Origin: a virus
Length of the DNA stretch: 39,530 nucleotides
Direction: 5' to 3' (one strand)
Virus record (IMG/VR): IMGVR_UViG_3300031576_000157
Location: 1 to 39,530 of that record
Below, in pieces: positions 22,419 to 30,938 of the stretch. Both the position numbers and the translations under genes were made by a program. Numbering within the stretch: the stretch's first letter is position 1; each line of letters starts with the position of its first letter. The notes beneath the pieces are model-generated. The model was not told the origin of the DNA. It did not search any database and saw only the letters and a program-made list of their open reading frames with translations.

Positions 22419-22847
22419 ATGGGTGGCATGAACTGGCGGAAGGCGGCGGATGTCGCGAGCCGCGAAGATGAGGGGGTCGTCGTCCACGTGCGCGACGAGC
22501 GCGGGGAGCCGATGGTCTTCGAGCGCGACGGGGAGCAGGTCCCAGTCACGATCACCGTCGCCGGAACGTACTCGCACCGCTACCGCCGGGTGCAGGAGGC
22601 GCAGCGCGATCGGGCCGCGAAGACCGCGCGGCGCGGGCTGACCGGGAATGTCCTGCGCTACAATCAGGTCGAGCTCGCGGGGGGCTGTGTGACCGCGTGG
22701 GACGGGATCATGGACGGCGATCAGGCCGTGCCCTGCACGACGGAGAACGTGCACGCCATCCTCGACGCGGTGCCGTGGCTGCTGGCCCAGGTCGAGGACG
22801 CGCAGAACGACCACGCGGGTTTTTTCAAGACGAGCTCGCTGAGCTGA
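22419..22847 (+). CDS. tail assembly chaperone, short form (G-like)
   Basis: 142 residues from ATG 22419 (ATG 22428 possible). VHVRDERGEPMVFERDGEQVPVTITVAGTYSHRYRRVQEAQRDRAAKTARRGLTG, then VELAGGCVTAWDGIMDGDQAVPCTTENVHAILDAVPWLLAQVEDAQNDHAGFF, as in siphophage tail chaperones placed before the tape measure. Near its end runs the slippery GGGTTTTTTC; if no shift occurs translation adds KTSSLS and stops. The lambda G/GT precedent has this short form in excess, coating the tape measure during tail assembly. Confidence 0.8.
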   Translation: MGGMNWRKAADVASREDEGVVVHVRDERGEPMVFERDGEQVPVTITVAGTYSHRYRRVQEAQRDRAAKTARRGLTGNVLRYNQVELAGGCVTAWDGIMDGDQAVPCTTENVHAILDAVPWLLAQVEDAQNDHAGFFKTSSLS

Positions 22848-23233
22848 TCGAGTACGTTCGCGCGACGACGCAGATGATGCGCGGTGTCGAGGGCGGGCAC
22901 AGCGAGCGCGAGCACTTGGCGGCGGCGGCACGACTCGGGGCCACGACCGCCGCCGCGAAGTTGGCCGAAGTTCCGGACGCCCCGCCCGACGTGCTGGCGT
23001 ATCTGTGGGGTTGGTACGTCGAGCTGGCGATGACCCGCAGCGCGGGGTTCGCGGGGGCCGACCCGCTGACGTACCGTGAGATCGAGGCGTGGTCACAGCT
23101 CACCGATCGGCGGCCTCGACCGCATGAAGTGCAGGCGTTGATGACGATGGACGCCGTCGCCCGCATGACGATGGCGCGTGACCGAGAGGAGCGACAACGG
23201 CATGCCGGGCGGGCTCAATCTCGCAAGCCTTGA
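22419..23233 (+). CDS. tail assembly chaperone, -1 frameshift product (GT-like)
   Basis: A shift of -1 on TTTTTTC (22820-22826) joins the first 136 codons to a downstream frame that begins QDELAELIEYVRATTQMM and runs to 23233, giving 271 residues. The downstream frame has no good start or ribosome site of its own, so it is meant to be read by frameshift. It contains APPDVLAYLWGWYVELAMTRSAGFAGADPLTYREIEAWSQLTDRRPRPHEVQALMTMDAVARM, the usual T-domain type that recruits tube protein. It overlaps the tape measure start. Confidence 0.8.
22820..22826 (+). promoter_or_regulatory. programmed -1 ribosomal frameshift site
   Basis: In the zero frame codons read GGT TTT TTC. Both G GGT TTT (22817-22823) and T TTT TTC (22820-22826) fit the X-XXY-YYZ heptamer rule, giving two overlapping slip sites. 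The frame change 0 to -1 matches the offset between the two chaperone frames. It is the only long T-run in this part of a GC-rich genome. Confidence 0.85.
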
Positions 23234-25742
23234 ACTGAGGATCGACGAGAGCGGTGTCGTCACGGGCACCGCCCGCGCCGGCGCGTCGTTCGACCGCCTG
23301 AAAGCGAAGGGCGAGGGCACCGCCAGCGGGCTCAAGAGCGCCTTCGCGGGCCTCGCCGCCTACCTCAGCGCCCGCACCTTCCTTGCCGCGTTCGATGCCG
23401 TGGCGAGTGCCACCCGCGAAGCCGAACTCGCCCAAGTCCGCCTCGCTGGCGTGCTGCGCGCGACGGGCAACGCGAGCGGATTCACAGCACAGCAGCTGAA
23501 TGAGTTGGCGACGACGATGAGCCGCAATACCCTGTTCGACGACGAGGAAATCAAGAACGCCGCCGCGCGCCTCGCCACCTTCGGTAACGTCGTCGGAGTG
23601 GTCTTCGATCGCGCGCTGCGGTTGAGCGCCGACCTAGCGACACTCACGGGCGACGACCTCAGCGGGGCAGCCCGCAGCCTCGGACGCGCCCTGGAAGACC
23701 CCATCCGAGGGATGCAACTGCTCACGCGCCAGGGCATCGCATTGAGTGAGGCGGAACGCGCGGCGGTGCGCGATGCGATCCGGCATGGCGATGTGCGGCG
23801 CGCTCAGACGGCGATCCTCGACGCGTTGCAGGCTAAGGTCGGCGGGCTCGCCGGGGGTGCGCATACGGGGCTCACCGGCGCCATCCACGACCTGCGCGTG
23901 GAGTGGGGCAACTTCCTCGAAACGTTCGGCCAGACGCCGGGCATGGCGCAGACGGTGGCGAACGCGATCGCGCTGGTCGCGGACGCGATGCAGGGCTTGA
24001 TCCTCACAATTCAGCCGACGATGGCAATGATGGAGGAGGCGAAGCGCGCATCGCGTGACCGGCGAGTGGCGGAGTTCCAGCGTCTCTCCGAGCAAGGACC
24101 AGCCACGGGCGCGGGGGAAACCGAAGCGCAGTGGCGGGCCGCGTTGCGACGCCGGGCGGATGAGATCAACAAACTCACGAGCGACATTGACAGGTTGCGC
24201 GCGGCTAGTGTGCAGGCTATGGCGCAGGCCGGAGCGGCGTCCGCGGCGGCGGCGGCGCGGACGCTACGCGCTGTGACGGACGGGACGACCGCCGAAAAGA
24301 AGCTGAGCGATGCTCATCGCCGGGCCATGGATCAGTTCAACGACTTGCTTGGAGCGCAGCAGCAGTCATTGCGAGAACAGCGTGAGACGTGGCAGGAAAC
24401 AGCGAACGCTAACGTCGCGGCGACACAGAAGCAGATCGACGCGCAGCGCGATCTAGAAGCGTCGATGACGAAGGTGATCGACGTGACCGAGAAGCTGCGA
24501 AATGCTCAAGCGCAGGGCGCGCCCTGGAAGGATGGCGGCGACAGCCTCACGTCACTGCAGAACTACCTCAGCTCGGTGACGACGATCCTCGGCGGCGACC
24601 TGTTGGGCGGCGTTGCTGGCCTTGGATTGACTGGGCCGATTGGCTTCGCGATCGGTGCGTTCTCGACGCTGGCCGATATGCTGTTAGGCTCGTCGGAGGC
24701 GGCTGAACAAGCGGCGGCGGCCGAGCGCGCGCTGCGCCAGGCGCGTCAAGAATTCGTCCGCGGGCTAGGGCAGTTCGGATACGAGATCGAGAGTACGCGC
24801 GTCCAGACGGGGGTCACGTCCCGGGGGCAGGCGATCTTCGGATGGGAGGTCGCGCTGCGCGCGCTCGCCGGCCTCGACCGCGAGCTTGTGGCGAGCGCCA
24901 GCCAGTTCGAGGTCCTGCGCGAGCGAGCGCGCGAGCTCTATGGCACGACGGTAGAGCTCTCGCGCCGGCTTGCGGAACTCGACGCGCTCGAACAGGCGGA
25001 GGCCGACCGCCTCCGCCGGGAGTTCGCCGACCGCCGACGCGAGGCGGCCGAGGACCTTGAACTCCGGGCATTGATCGCGCAGGGCCGGAATGAGGAAGCC
25101 GACGCGTTCGCGCTCGCGCTGGAGCAGCAGCGCGAGTATGAACAGGCCGTGCGGGACGGGGCCGACGCGACTTATCTCGCACGGCTGCGCGAAGTGCACG
25201 GCATGGAAGCGGTGCAGCGTGCGGCGGATGTGCTGCGTGGACAGATCGCGAGTCTGACGGGCACGATCGACGCGCTACGCGGCTTCGGAGCGTCGTTGCG
25301 GCTCGACGCCTCGGTGTCTCCGACTGCGCGCTATGCCGAGGCGCGGCGGCAGTACGAGGCGGTGCTGCAGCAGGCGATGACCGGCGACCAGGCCGCGGCG
25401 GGCCGGCTGCCGGAGGTCGCGCGCACGTTCCTTGATGCCTCGCGGATGATGTTCGCGAGTGGGGTCGCCTATCAACGCGACTTCGCCGCCGTGCAGGAGG
25501 CGATTGACACCGTCGCGACGATGTTTGAGGCGCAGCGCACCGAGGCACAGCAACAGCTCGACGCGTTGCTCGGCATTGAGACCGGCCTTACCGAGTACAT
25601 CGGCCCGATCATGAACACACAGACCGACGTGCTGGTCGCCGGTTTCACCGAGTTGACGACCGTGCAGCGCGAGACGATCGACGAGCTGCGCGGGTTGCGC
25701 GATGAGTTCAGGCGGTCCTTCGCCAGCGTGAATCTCAACTGA
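23202..25742 (+). CDS. tape measure protein
   Basis: 846 residues from ATG 23202, chosen over GTG 23178 because GAGAGGAG lies 11 bases before the ATG. Long, helical and Ala/Gln/Glu-rich, with the lambda H-type tape-measure block LARALEDPIRGMQLLTRQGIALSEAERAAVRDAIRHGDVRRAQTAILDAL and VGGLAGGAHTGLTGAIHDLRVEWGNFLETFG (~155-240). A hydrophobic Gly-rich region (~465-505, ILGGDLLGGVAGLGLTGPIGFAIGAFSTLADMLLGS) could span membrane on ejection. The C-terminus is coiled coil. At ~0.15 nm per residue it predicts a tail near 125 nm. It starts inside the chaperone fusion. Confidence 0.92.
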   Translation: MPGGLNLASLELRIDESGVVTGTARAGASFDRLKAKGEGTASGLKSAFAGLAAYLSARTFLAAFDAVASATREAELAQVRLAGVLRATGNASGFTAQQLNELATTMSRNTLFDDEEIKNAAARLATFGNVVGVVFDRALRLSADLATLTGDDLSGAARSLGRALEDPIRGMQLLTRQGIALSEAERAAVRDAIRHGDVRRAQTAILDALQAKVGGLAGGAHTGLTGAIHDLRVEWGNFLETFGQTPGMAQTVANAIALVADAMQGLILTIQPTMAMMEEAKRASRDRRVAEFQRLSEQGPATGAGETEAQWRAALRRRADEINKLTSDIDRLRAASVQAMAQAGAASAAAAARTLRAVTDGTTAEKKLSDAHRRAMDQFNDLLGAQQQSLREQRETWQETANANVAATQKQIDAQRDLEASMTKVIDVTEKLRNAQAQGAPWKDGGDSLTSLQNYLSSVTTILGGDLLGGVAGLGLTGPIGFAIGAFSTLADMLLGSSEAAEQAAAAERALRQARQEFVRGLGQFGYEIESTRVQTGVTSRGQAIFGWEVALRALAGLDRELVASASQFEVLRERARELYGTTVELSRRLAELDALEQAEADRLRREFADRRREAAEDLELRALIAQGRNEEADAFALALEQQREYEQAVRDGADATYLARLREVHGMEAVQRAADVLRGQIASLTGTIDALRGFGASLRLDASVSPTARYAEARRQYEAVLQQAMTGDQAAAGRLPEVARTFLDASRMMFASGVAYQRDFAAVQEAIDTVATMFEAQRTEAQQQLDALLGIETGLTEYIGPIMNTQTDVLVAGFTELTTVQRETIDELRGLRDEFRRSFASVNLN

Positions 25743-25743
25743 C

Positions 25744-28152
25744 ATGGACCTCTACCTCGTCGAGTTGACGGTCTACGATCCTACGATCGGCTCGCCGCGC
25801 GTCCTGCGCTACGCCAGCGGCGAGGGGCATATCACGGGACCAGCCGAGACGCCCGCGAACGCGACGTACCTGCCGCGCCTGGTGCAACCCGCCGTACTCC
25901 GGCGCTCGATGTTCCGCGACGGCGCGACCTTCGGCCGCTCGCAGCAGTCGGTCGGCGAGATCGTGCTGAACAACGCGGACGGCGCGCTCGACGCGTTGCA
26001 GACCTACGGCTTCGACGGTCAGGAGTTCACGGTGCGTCGGGGGACGGTGAGCGCGGCCTATCCGAGCGGGTTCCCGGCGATCACGCGCGGCGTCATGGAG
26101 ACGTGCGAGGTGACGCGCGAGCGCGTGACGATCCGGGTCCGGGACCAGATGCTCGCGCTCACCGTGCCGTTCCAGGACCGGAAGTATGCGGGCACGGGCG
26201 GGCTGGAAGGCGGGAGCGACCTCACCGGCAAACCCCGGCCGCTCACGCTCGGGGTCGTGAAGAATGTGCCGGCGGTGCTGGTCGATCCGGCGAAGTTGAT
26301 CTACCAGGTGCACGACTGGCCGATCGCGAGCGTGGACGCGGTCTACGACAAGGGCATCCGCCTCTACAGTGGATCGTGGCCGACGGCTTCGACGTTCGCG
26401 AACTTCCACGAGGTGTGGGCTTGCCGCTTCGGCGGCGGGCAGTATGTGGTGGTCGGCTACGACACTACGGCACTGGTCGGCCGCATCTCCACTTCGCCCG
26501 ATGGCGTCACGTGGACGCCGCGATCCAGCGCCACGATCAACCAGAACTTAATCAAGTGGTTCACGGTTGCCTACTCGCCGACGCTCGGGCTGTATGTGGC
26601 CGCTGGCACCAGCGGCACCCTCATTACGTCGCCAGACGGCGTGACGTGGACGAGCCGCACGAGCGGCACGGCGCAGCGGATCATTGACTGCGCGTGGTCG
26701 GAGGATGCAGCGGTGTTCGTCTACGGCGCCGTGACGGGGGTCTGCGCCTCGTCGCCCGACGGGGTGACGTGGACCGCGCGGACCTCGAATTCGGGCGGCA
26801 ACGACATCAACGGATTGAGCTTCGGGGCGGGCCTGTTCGTCGGTGGGTGCTCGGGAGGTTACCTCATCACGTCGCCGGACGGGATCACGTGGACCAGCCG
26901 CACCAACAGCTTCGGCGGGGCCGTCGTGCGCTCGGTCTGCTACGGGCAAGCCGTTGGCGGTGTCGGGCTCTTCGTCGGCGTTGGCGATGGCGGCGTGGTG
27001 ATCACCAGCGTGGACGGCTCCACCTGGGCGATCCAGCGACTCACGGGCGTCGCGACGAACCTCTATCGCGTCGCCTTTGCGGACGGGCAATTCCTTACCG
27101 TGGGCCAGACGGGCACCATGATCACGTCGCCGGACGGCATCAACTGGACCAGTGCCTCGCCGGGATTCGGCAGCACCTACATCTACCATCTCACCTACGG
27201 CACGGGTGGCTGGCTCATCGTCGGTGATGCCTCGAAGTACGGCCTCGCGAACGCGTACCGCATGTATGCGGACGAGTTCGAGCTGAAGGACGACAGCTTG
27301 GCCCCGACGCCCGGCGAGGCCAAGGTCTATCTCGCCGGTGGCTACGTCCGTCTCGGGGCGACCCCAGCCGGGCTCGTCACGACGGACGTGACGGAAGGGC
27401 TGACGGCCGCCGATCGCACCGTGGCCCAAGTCTTTGCCCGCGCGCTGCAGACGCGGGGCTACCCGATCACGCAATGGAACAGCGACGATCTCGCGGCGCT
27501 CGACGTGCTCCTGACGGCGGTCTGTGGTGGGTTCTGGTCTGAGGAAACGACGATTGCGGCCGTGCTGGATCAACTCGCGCAGAGCGCGCGGGCGTGGTGG
27601 GGACCGGATGCGACGGGCATCCTGCGCCTCAAACGGTTCGTCGCGCCGACGGGTGGCGGGCTCGCCGTCGGCGAGAACCAGGTGCTCCGGCTGGAACGGG
27701 TGCCGGCGCGGGATGCGGCGCGCGGCATCCCGGTCTTTCGGTCCATCGTGCGGTATGGTCGGTTCTACGCCGTGCAGACCACGGACCTTGCGGGCGGGGT
27801 GACGGATGCCCGCCGCGCGGAACTGGCGAAGGAGTGGCGCGAGGCGCTGGCCGAGGACGCGGCCGTGCCGACGAAGCACCCACTCGCGGGCCAGATCGTC
27901 GAGGAAACACTGCTCGCGGTGGCAGCCAACGCGCAGAGCGAGGCCACGGCGCGGCAGGCGTTGCGGGGCGTGGACCGCGACGTGTTCGAGCTCGGGATTG
28001 CCCTGACCGACGAGACGGACGGGCTCAACCTGAGCGGCGAACTCAACCTGACGCATACGCGATTCAACTTGTCGAGTGGCCGCAATCTTGTGGTGATCGG
28101 CGTCGAACCGGACCCGGCGAAACGCGAAGTCAACCTGACGCTATGGGGCTGA
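25744..28152 (+). CDS. tail hub/tip protein with inserted Asp-box repeat domain
   Basis: 802 residues from ATG 25744. Residues 1-~215 (MDLYLVELTVYDPTIG, GEIVLNNADGALDALQTYGFDGQEFTVRRG, RKYAGTGGLEGGSDLTGKPRPLTLGVVKNVPAVLVD) and ~500-802 (YLAGGYVRLGATPAGLVTTDVTEG, CGGFWSEETTIAAVLDQLAQSARAWWG, LNLTHTRFNLSSGRNLVVIGVEPD) resemble a phage tail hub protein. Between them (~220-499) lie six Asp-box-like repeats, S-P-D-G-(V/I)-T-W-T, beginning at residues 251, 296, 337, 377, 422 and 462, 40-45 residues apart, predicting a beta-propeller. Sialidases and glycan-binding proteins use this motif. Catalytic sialidase residues are not obvious, so binding is likelier than cleavage. Confidence 0.8.
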   Translation: MDLYLVELTVYDPTIGSPRVLRYASGEGHITGPAETPANATYLPRLVQPAVLRRSMFRDGATFGRSQQSVGEIVLNNADGALDALQTYGFDGQEFTVRRGTVSAAYPSGFPAITRGVMETCEVTRERVTIRVRDQMLALTVPFQDRKYAGTGGLEGGSDLTGKPRPLTLGVVKNVPAVLVDPAKLIYQVHDWPIASVDAVYDKGIRLYSGSWPTASTFANFHEVWACRFGGGQYVVVGYDTTALVGRISTSPDGVTWTPRSSATINQNLIKWFTVAYSPTLGLYVAAGTSGTLITSPDGVTWTSRTSGTAQRIIDCAWSEDAAVFVYGAVTGVCASSPDGVTWTARTSNSGGNDINGLSFGAGLFVGGCSGGYLITSPDGITWTSRTNSFGGAVVRSVCYGQAVGGVGLFVGVGDGGVVITSVDGSTWAIQRLTGVATNLYRVAFADGQFLTVGQTGTMITSPDGINWTSASPGFGSTYIYHLTYGTGGWLIVGDASKYGLANAYRMYADEFELKDDSLAPTPGEAKVYLAGGYVRLGATPAGLVTTDVTEGLTAADRTVAQVFARALQTRGYPITQWNSDDLAALDVLLTAVCGGFWSEETTIAAVLDQLAQSARAWWGPDATGILRLKRFVAPTGGGLAVGENQVLRLERVPARDAARGIPVFRSIVRYGRFYAVQTTDLAGGVTDARRAELAKEWREALAEDAAVPTKHPLAGQIVEETLLAVAANAQSEATARQALRGVDRDVFELGIALTDETDGLNLSGELNLTHTRFNLSSGRNLVVIGVEPDPAKREVNLTLWG
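26494..27150 (+). repeat. six coding repeats of the Asp-box type
   Basis: The coding repeats share TCGCC(C/G/A)GA(T/C)GG followed by an ACGTGGAC-like segment, at 26494, 26629, 26752, 26872, 27007 (diverged) and 27127. DNA similarity among copies 2-4 and 6 suggests fairly recent internal duplication. Gain or loss of 120-135-base units would add or remove one propeller blade. Confidence 0.75.
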
Positions 28153-28153
28153 C

Positions 28154-28870
28154 ATGACGATTCGGGCGCAGTGGTTGGACAACGTGCTGTTCTACGAGGA
28201 GAGCGCCACGGGCGAGGCCGTGAGGGTGATCGCGCCGGTCAGCTTCTATGATGACTTCTTGATGGGCACGACGACCAGCGACTTCAAGGCATGGCTCACG
28301 CGCGACGCCGGCGCGGCGACTGAAACGGTTGTACGGAACACCGCCAACGCCGTCGCTGTTCTCGCGCTCGACGCGACCAACGAGATCCAAGTCGCGGGCA
28401 TTGATTGGGGCGATGACCGTCCGTGGATACTCAATCAGGGCCTTGTCATCGAGTTCCGGTTCCGCTTCACTACGCTGCCGACCGGCTCGGTCGTCGCCGT
28501 GCTCGGGCTCTGCGGGAACCACAACGCGGCGGTGAACACTATCGCCGAGTCCATCTGGTTCCGCGCGGACGGCTCCGGCGCGATCACAGTCGAGACGGAT
28601 GACACCGTCAACGAGACGAGCCAGGTCGCGACCGGGGTGACGCTGGCGGCGAACGCGTGGGCCATCGGTAGAATTGTCGTCGAGAGCACGGCCGCCGTGC
28701 GGTTCTATCTCAACGGTACGCGGGTGGCTAGCGCGACCACGTTCAACATGAGTCAGGTCGCGGCGCTCGCCTTGCAGCCTGTGGCGCGGATTGGCAAGGA
28801 AGTCGCGGCGACAACGGTGGGAACGCTTCAGGTGGACTACGTTCGGTGCTGGCAGCGACGGGCGGCATAG
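28154..28870 (+). CDS. LamG/concanavalin-like tail protein
   Basis: 238 residues from ATG 28154. The C-terminal ~180 residues read like a ConA/LamG beta-sandwich: GLVIEFRFRFTTLPTGSVVAVLGLCG, ESIWFRADGSGAITVETDD, WAIGRIVVESTAAVRFYLNGTRVASATTFNM, ARIGKE and GTLQVDYVRCWQRR. 'vrFYlNGt-rva' and the terminal 'vDYvRcwq' are typical of lectin-fold phage virion proteins. Being next to the hub, a receptor- or glycan-binding role at the tail tip is the best guess. Confidence 0.7.
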   Translation: MTIRAQWLDNVLFYEESATGEAVRVIAPVSFYDDFLMGTTTSDFKAWLTRDAGAATETVVRNTANAVAVLALDATNEIQVAGIDWGDDRPWILNQGLVIEFRFRFTTLPTGSVVAVLGLCGNHNAAVNTIAESIWFRADGSGAITVETDDTVNETSQVATGVTLAANAWAIGRIVVESTAAVRFYLNGTRVASATTFNMSQVAALALQPVARIGKEVAATTVGTLQVDYVRCWQRRAA

Positions 28871-29704
28871 ATGGCGAATGCCTGGAACTGCATTCTCGGA
28901 ACGCCGATTTACAGTGACGCCTTCGGGCCGACGTACAGCCCGGTGCTCTCTGCTGGCTCATGGCTTGCCGCGTTGCCGCTCGCGAACCTGCAAGCGCGCG
29001 AGTTGATCAAGGTCGCACGCTCGACCGACGCACTCGCCGCCTCGACGAAGTTCGACTGCGACCTTGGCGTGGCACGCGCGGTGCGCGTGCTGGCGCTAGT
29101 TGAGCACAATTTCAGCTCAGCGGCGACCGTGCGGTTCCGTGGATACTCGGATGCTGGATACACAACGCTCGTGTACGACTCCGGCACGTTCAACGCCTGG
29201 CCGGCGGGGATGACGGCAGAGAACTATGATGGTTACGTGAAGACCGCGATGCACGTCGCCACGGCGGATCAGACCGCACGCTACTGGCGGACAGAGATCA
29301 CCGACACCGGGAACCCCGCAGGCTACGTACAGGTTGGTCGCGTCGTCATCGCGGGCGGCTATCAGGCGACGATCAATATGCAGTATGGAGCGCGGCTTGG
29401 ATGGGAGACGGAGACGCAGCGCAAGGTGACCGATGGCGGTGCCGCGATCTATGATCGGCGGCGGGGGCGGCGGCACGTCACCTTCACCCTCGGCGAGCTG
29501 CTGGAGGATGAGGCGCTCGCCAACCTGTTCGAACTGCAGCGGCGTGAAGGGCTGCACGGACAATTGCTGTTCGTGTACGATCCCGAGGACACAACCCACG
29601 CGCACCGCCGTCGATTCCTGGCGGTGCAGCGTGAGCTATCGCCGTTGGAGCGGGCCAGTTTCGGGCGGGATACCATGCCCGTTGCCTTGGTGGAGGAGCT
29701 GTGA
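28871..29704 (+). CDS. tail tip-region protein, possible discoidin-like fold
   Basis: 277 residues from ATG 28871, directly after the previous stop. N-terminal region (LPLANLQARELIKVARST, FDCDLGVARAVRVLALVEHNFSSAATVRFRGYSDAGYTTLVYDSG) resembles the discoidin-like (F5/8 type C) domain seen in some tail tip proteins; the second half (YVQVGRVVIAGGYQATINMQYGARLGWETETQ, VTFTLGELLEDEALANLFELQRREGLHGQLLFVYDPED) resembles phage distal-tail or tip components. The specific role is not certain. Confidence 0.6.
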   Translation: MANAWNCILGTPIYSDAFGPTYSPVLSAGSWLAALPLANLQARELIKVARSTDALAASTKFDCDLGVARAVRVLALVEHNFSSAATVRFRGYSDAGYTTLVYDSGTFNAWPAGMTAENYDGYVKTAMHVATADQTARYWRTEITDTGNPAGYVQVGRVVIAGGYQATINMQYGARLGWETETQRKVTDGGAAIYDRRRGRRHVTFTLGELLEDEALANLFELQRREGLHGQLLFVYDPEDTTHAHRRRFLAVQRELSPLERASFGRDTMPVALVEEL

Positions 29705-29711
29705 GGGGCCC

Positions 29712-29957
29712 ATGACGGAGACGGTCGGCATCGTCACGATTGCCAGTTCGGCCGGGATCGTCATCGGCTGGCTCGCCCAACACTTTCGCAACGGCCGACC
29801 TGGAAACGGGCATCGCGAGCAGATGGCGATACTGGCGAAAATTGCGGCAGACGTGGCAATCATACCCGAACTGGTTCGCGAACTCCGGGCCTACATGACC
29901 AAAGGGGAGGTGGCCATGAGCCGACTCGAACGCATAGATCGCCAGGAGAAGGAATGA
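29712..29957 (+). CDS. small membrane-anchored coiled-coil protein
   Basis: 81 residues from ATG 29712. An N-terminal hydrophobic span (VGIVTIASSAGIVIGWLAQHF) is followed by a helical, charged tail (MAILAKIAADVAIIPELVRELRAYMTKGEVAMSRLERIDRQEKE). First gene after the tail module and before two-TM and lysis-like genes. It could belong to the lysis set (holin partner or inner-membrane spanin-like), but no family is recognised. Confidence 0.5.
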   Translation: MTETVGIVTIASSAGIVIGWLAQHFRNGRPGNGHREQMAILAKIAADVAIIPELVRELRAYMTKGEVAMSRLERIDRQEKE

Positions 29958-30064
29958 CCGGCATGGAACAGCTTGATCGGCCCCGCGCGATCGTGCCGCT
30001 GGTGGAGCAGATTCATGGACGCGTCATGGCGCGCAAGGAACGGGCGTCGCGAGGGCACCGATGA
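29954..30064 (+). CDS. 36-residue basic mini-protein
   Basis: ATG 29954 in ATGA overlap with the previous gene, and stop in ATGA overlap with the next. Sequence begins MTGMEQLDRPRAIVPLVEQI and continues basic (GRVMARKERASRGHR). The ribosome site AGGAGAAGGA is good. No motif. Confidence 0.5.
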   Translation: MTGMEQLDRPRAIVPLVEQIHGRVMARKERASRGHR

Positions 30065-30459
30065 CAGACCAGCCTGGGGCGATTCCACGCACGTCGGGGA
30101 CACGCATCTTGCGAGCGATCGAGGACACCAGCCTCGCGCGGCGGGAGCGCAACGAAGGGGTGAGCCCGACGGCGCGCTTTTGGGTCGGCGCGATCCGCAA
30201 CTTCCTGCTTGGGATCCCATTCACGGGCCTCGGCTTTGTGTGGGCGTATCGCGCGCAGCAGGTGCTCGGCGACCGGCTGGTGAAGTCTGAAGCGAGCATG
30301 GCGCTCGGCGACCTGGTGGCGTTCATCCCCGCTGCGGCGATGCTGCTGGTCGGGGTGGCCTTCCTCGCGCCGGGGCAGACCGAGGCGGCGCTCCGATTCC
30401 TCGGGCTCGGGAACGTGCTCGATCGACTGCCGTTTCTGAAAGCGAAGGCGACGCCATGA
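30061..30459 (+). CDS. two-TM membrane protein, holin candidate
   Basis: 132 residues from ATG 30061. Two hydrophobic helices are visible: ~45-65 (FLLGIPFTGLGFVWAYRAQQV) and ~82-102 (LGDLVAFIPAAAMLLVGVAFL), with a charged cytoplasmic N-terminus and a short C-terminus. Size and topology suit a class II-like holin, and it leads the lysis-like cluster. No family match can be claimed from sequence alone. Confidence 0.5.
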   Translation: MTDQPGAIPRTSGTRILRAIEDTSLARRERNEGVSPTARFWVGAIRNFLLGIPFTGLGFVWAYRAQQVLGDRLVKSEASMALGDLVAFIPAAAMLLVGVAFLAPGQTEAALRFLGLGNVLDRLPFLKAKATP

Positions 30460-30938
30460 TTGGAGATTGCCCGGCGGCGGATCGCGGACGCGGCGGCGCA
30501 GACCAACCTATTCGCGGAGACTGCATGAAGGCCCCCCGCTGCTGGCTCATCCTGCTCGCGTTGTTCGTGATCGGCCTCGCGGGCGCCACGCAGCTCCCCA
30601 CGCAGCTCACGCTGGCGCAGACGTTGGGTCGCGGTCTCGTGGGCTACCGGGCGGCGGTGGGCATCACGCAGGACAGTTTCGCGAAGGTGCTACGCGCACA
30701 GTGGCCGACGATGACGCGTGACCGGCTCTCCGCGATTGAGAACGGCCGCGCCGTGGTGGGGGACGGGGAAGTGCTGGCGATCGGTCGCACCCTCGACTCG
30801 CTCGCTTGGGCACGGCTCGACACCCTCGCCCTCGACTCGCTCAACCGCATCGCCTGTCGGGTCGGGCTTGGCCGGCGCGGGCTCGCGGACACGACCGCTG
30901 CGCGGCTCTGCGGCCTGCGCGCCGTGGTGCGGCGATGA
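30456..30938 (+). CDS. signal-anchored protein with HTH_XRE-like domain
   Basis: 160 residues from ATG 30456, or 137 from ATG 30525, which places a signal or anchor at the very N-terminus (MKAPRCWLILLALFVIGLAGA). Residues after it read like a Cro/C1-type HTH: VGYRAAVGITQDSFAKVL, RDRLSAIENGRAVVGDGEVLAIGRTLDSL, i.e. helix, 'gitQ..fAkvL', 'rlSaIEnGr'. The positive residues before the hydrophobic stretch predict the HTH to lie outside the cytoplasm, a poor place for DNA binding. Either the fold is reused, or translation can start internally, or the orientation is reversed. In a lysis-like cluster this is unexpected. Confidence 0.5.
   Translation: MIGDCPAADRGRGGADQPIRGDCMKAPRCWLILLALFVIGLAGATQLPTQLTLAQTLGRGLVGYRAAVGITQDSFAKVLRAQWPTMTRDRLSAIENGRAVVGDGEVLAIGRTLDSLAWARLDTLALDSLNRIACRVGLGRRGLADTTAARLCGLRAVVRR

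Noticed and set aside
26548-28056. 502-codon open frame on the minus strand
   Set aside because: Antisense shadow of the hub gene; its apparent repeats mirror the Asp-box repeats of the true gene.
25744-28152. Sialidase activity for the hub protein
   Set aside because: Asp boxes are structural motifs. The arginine triad and Tyr/Glu pair of sialidases could not be picked out, so only binding is suggested.
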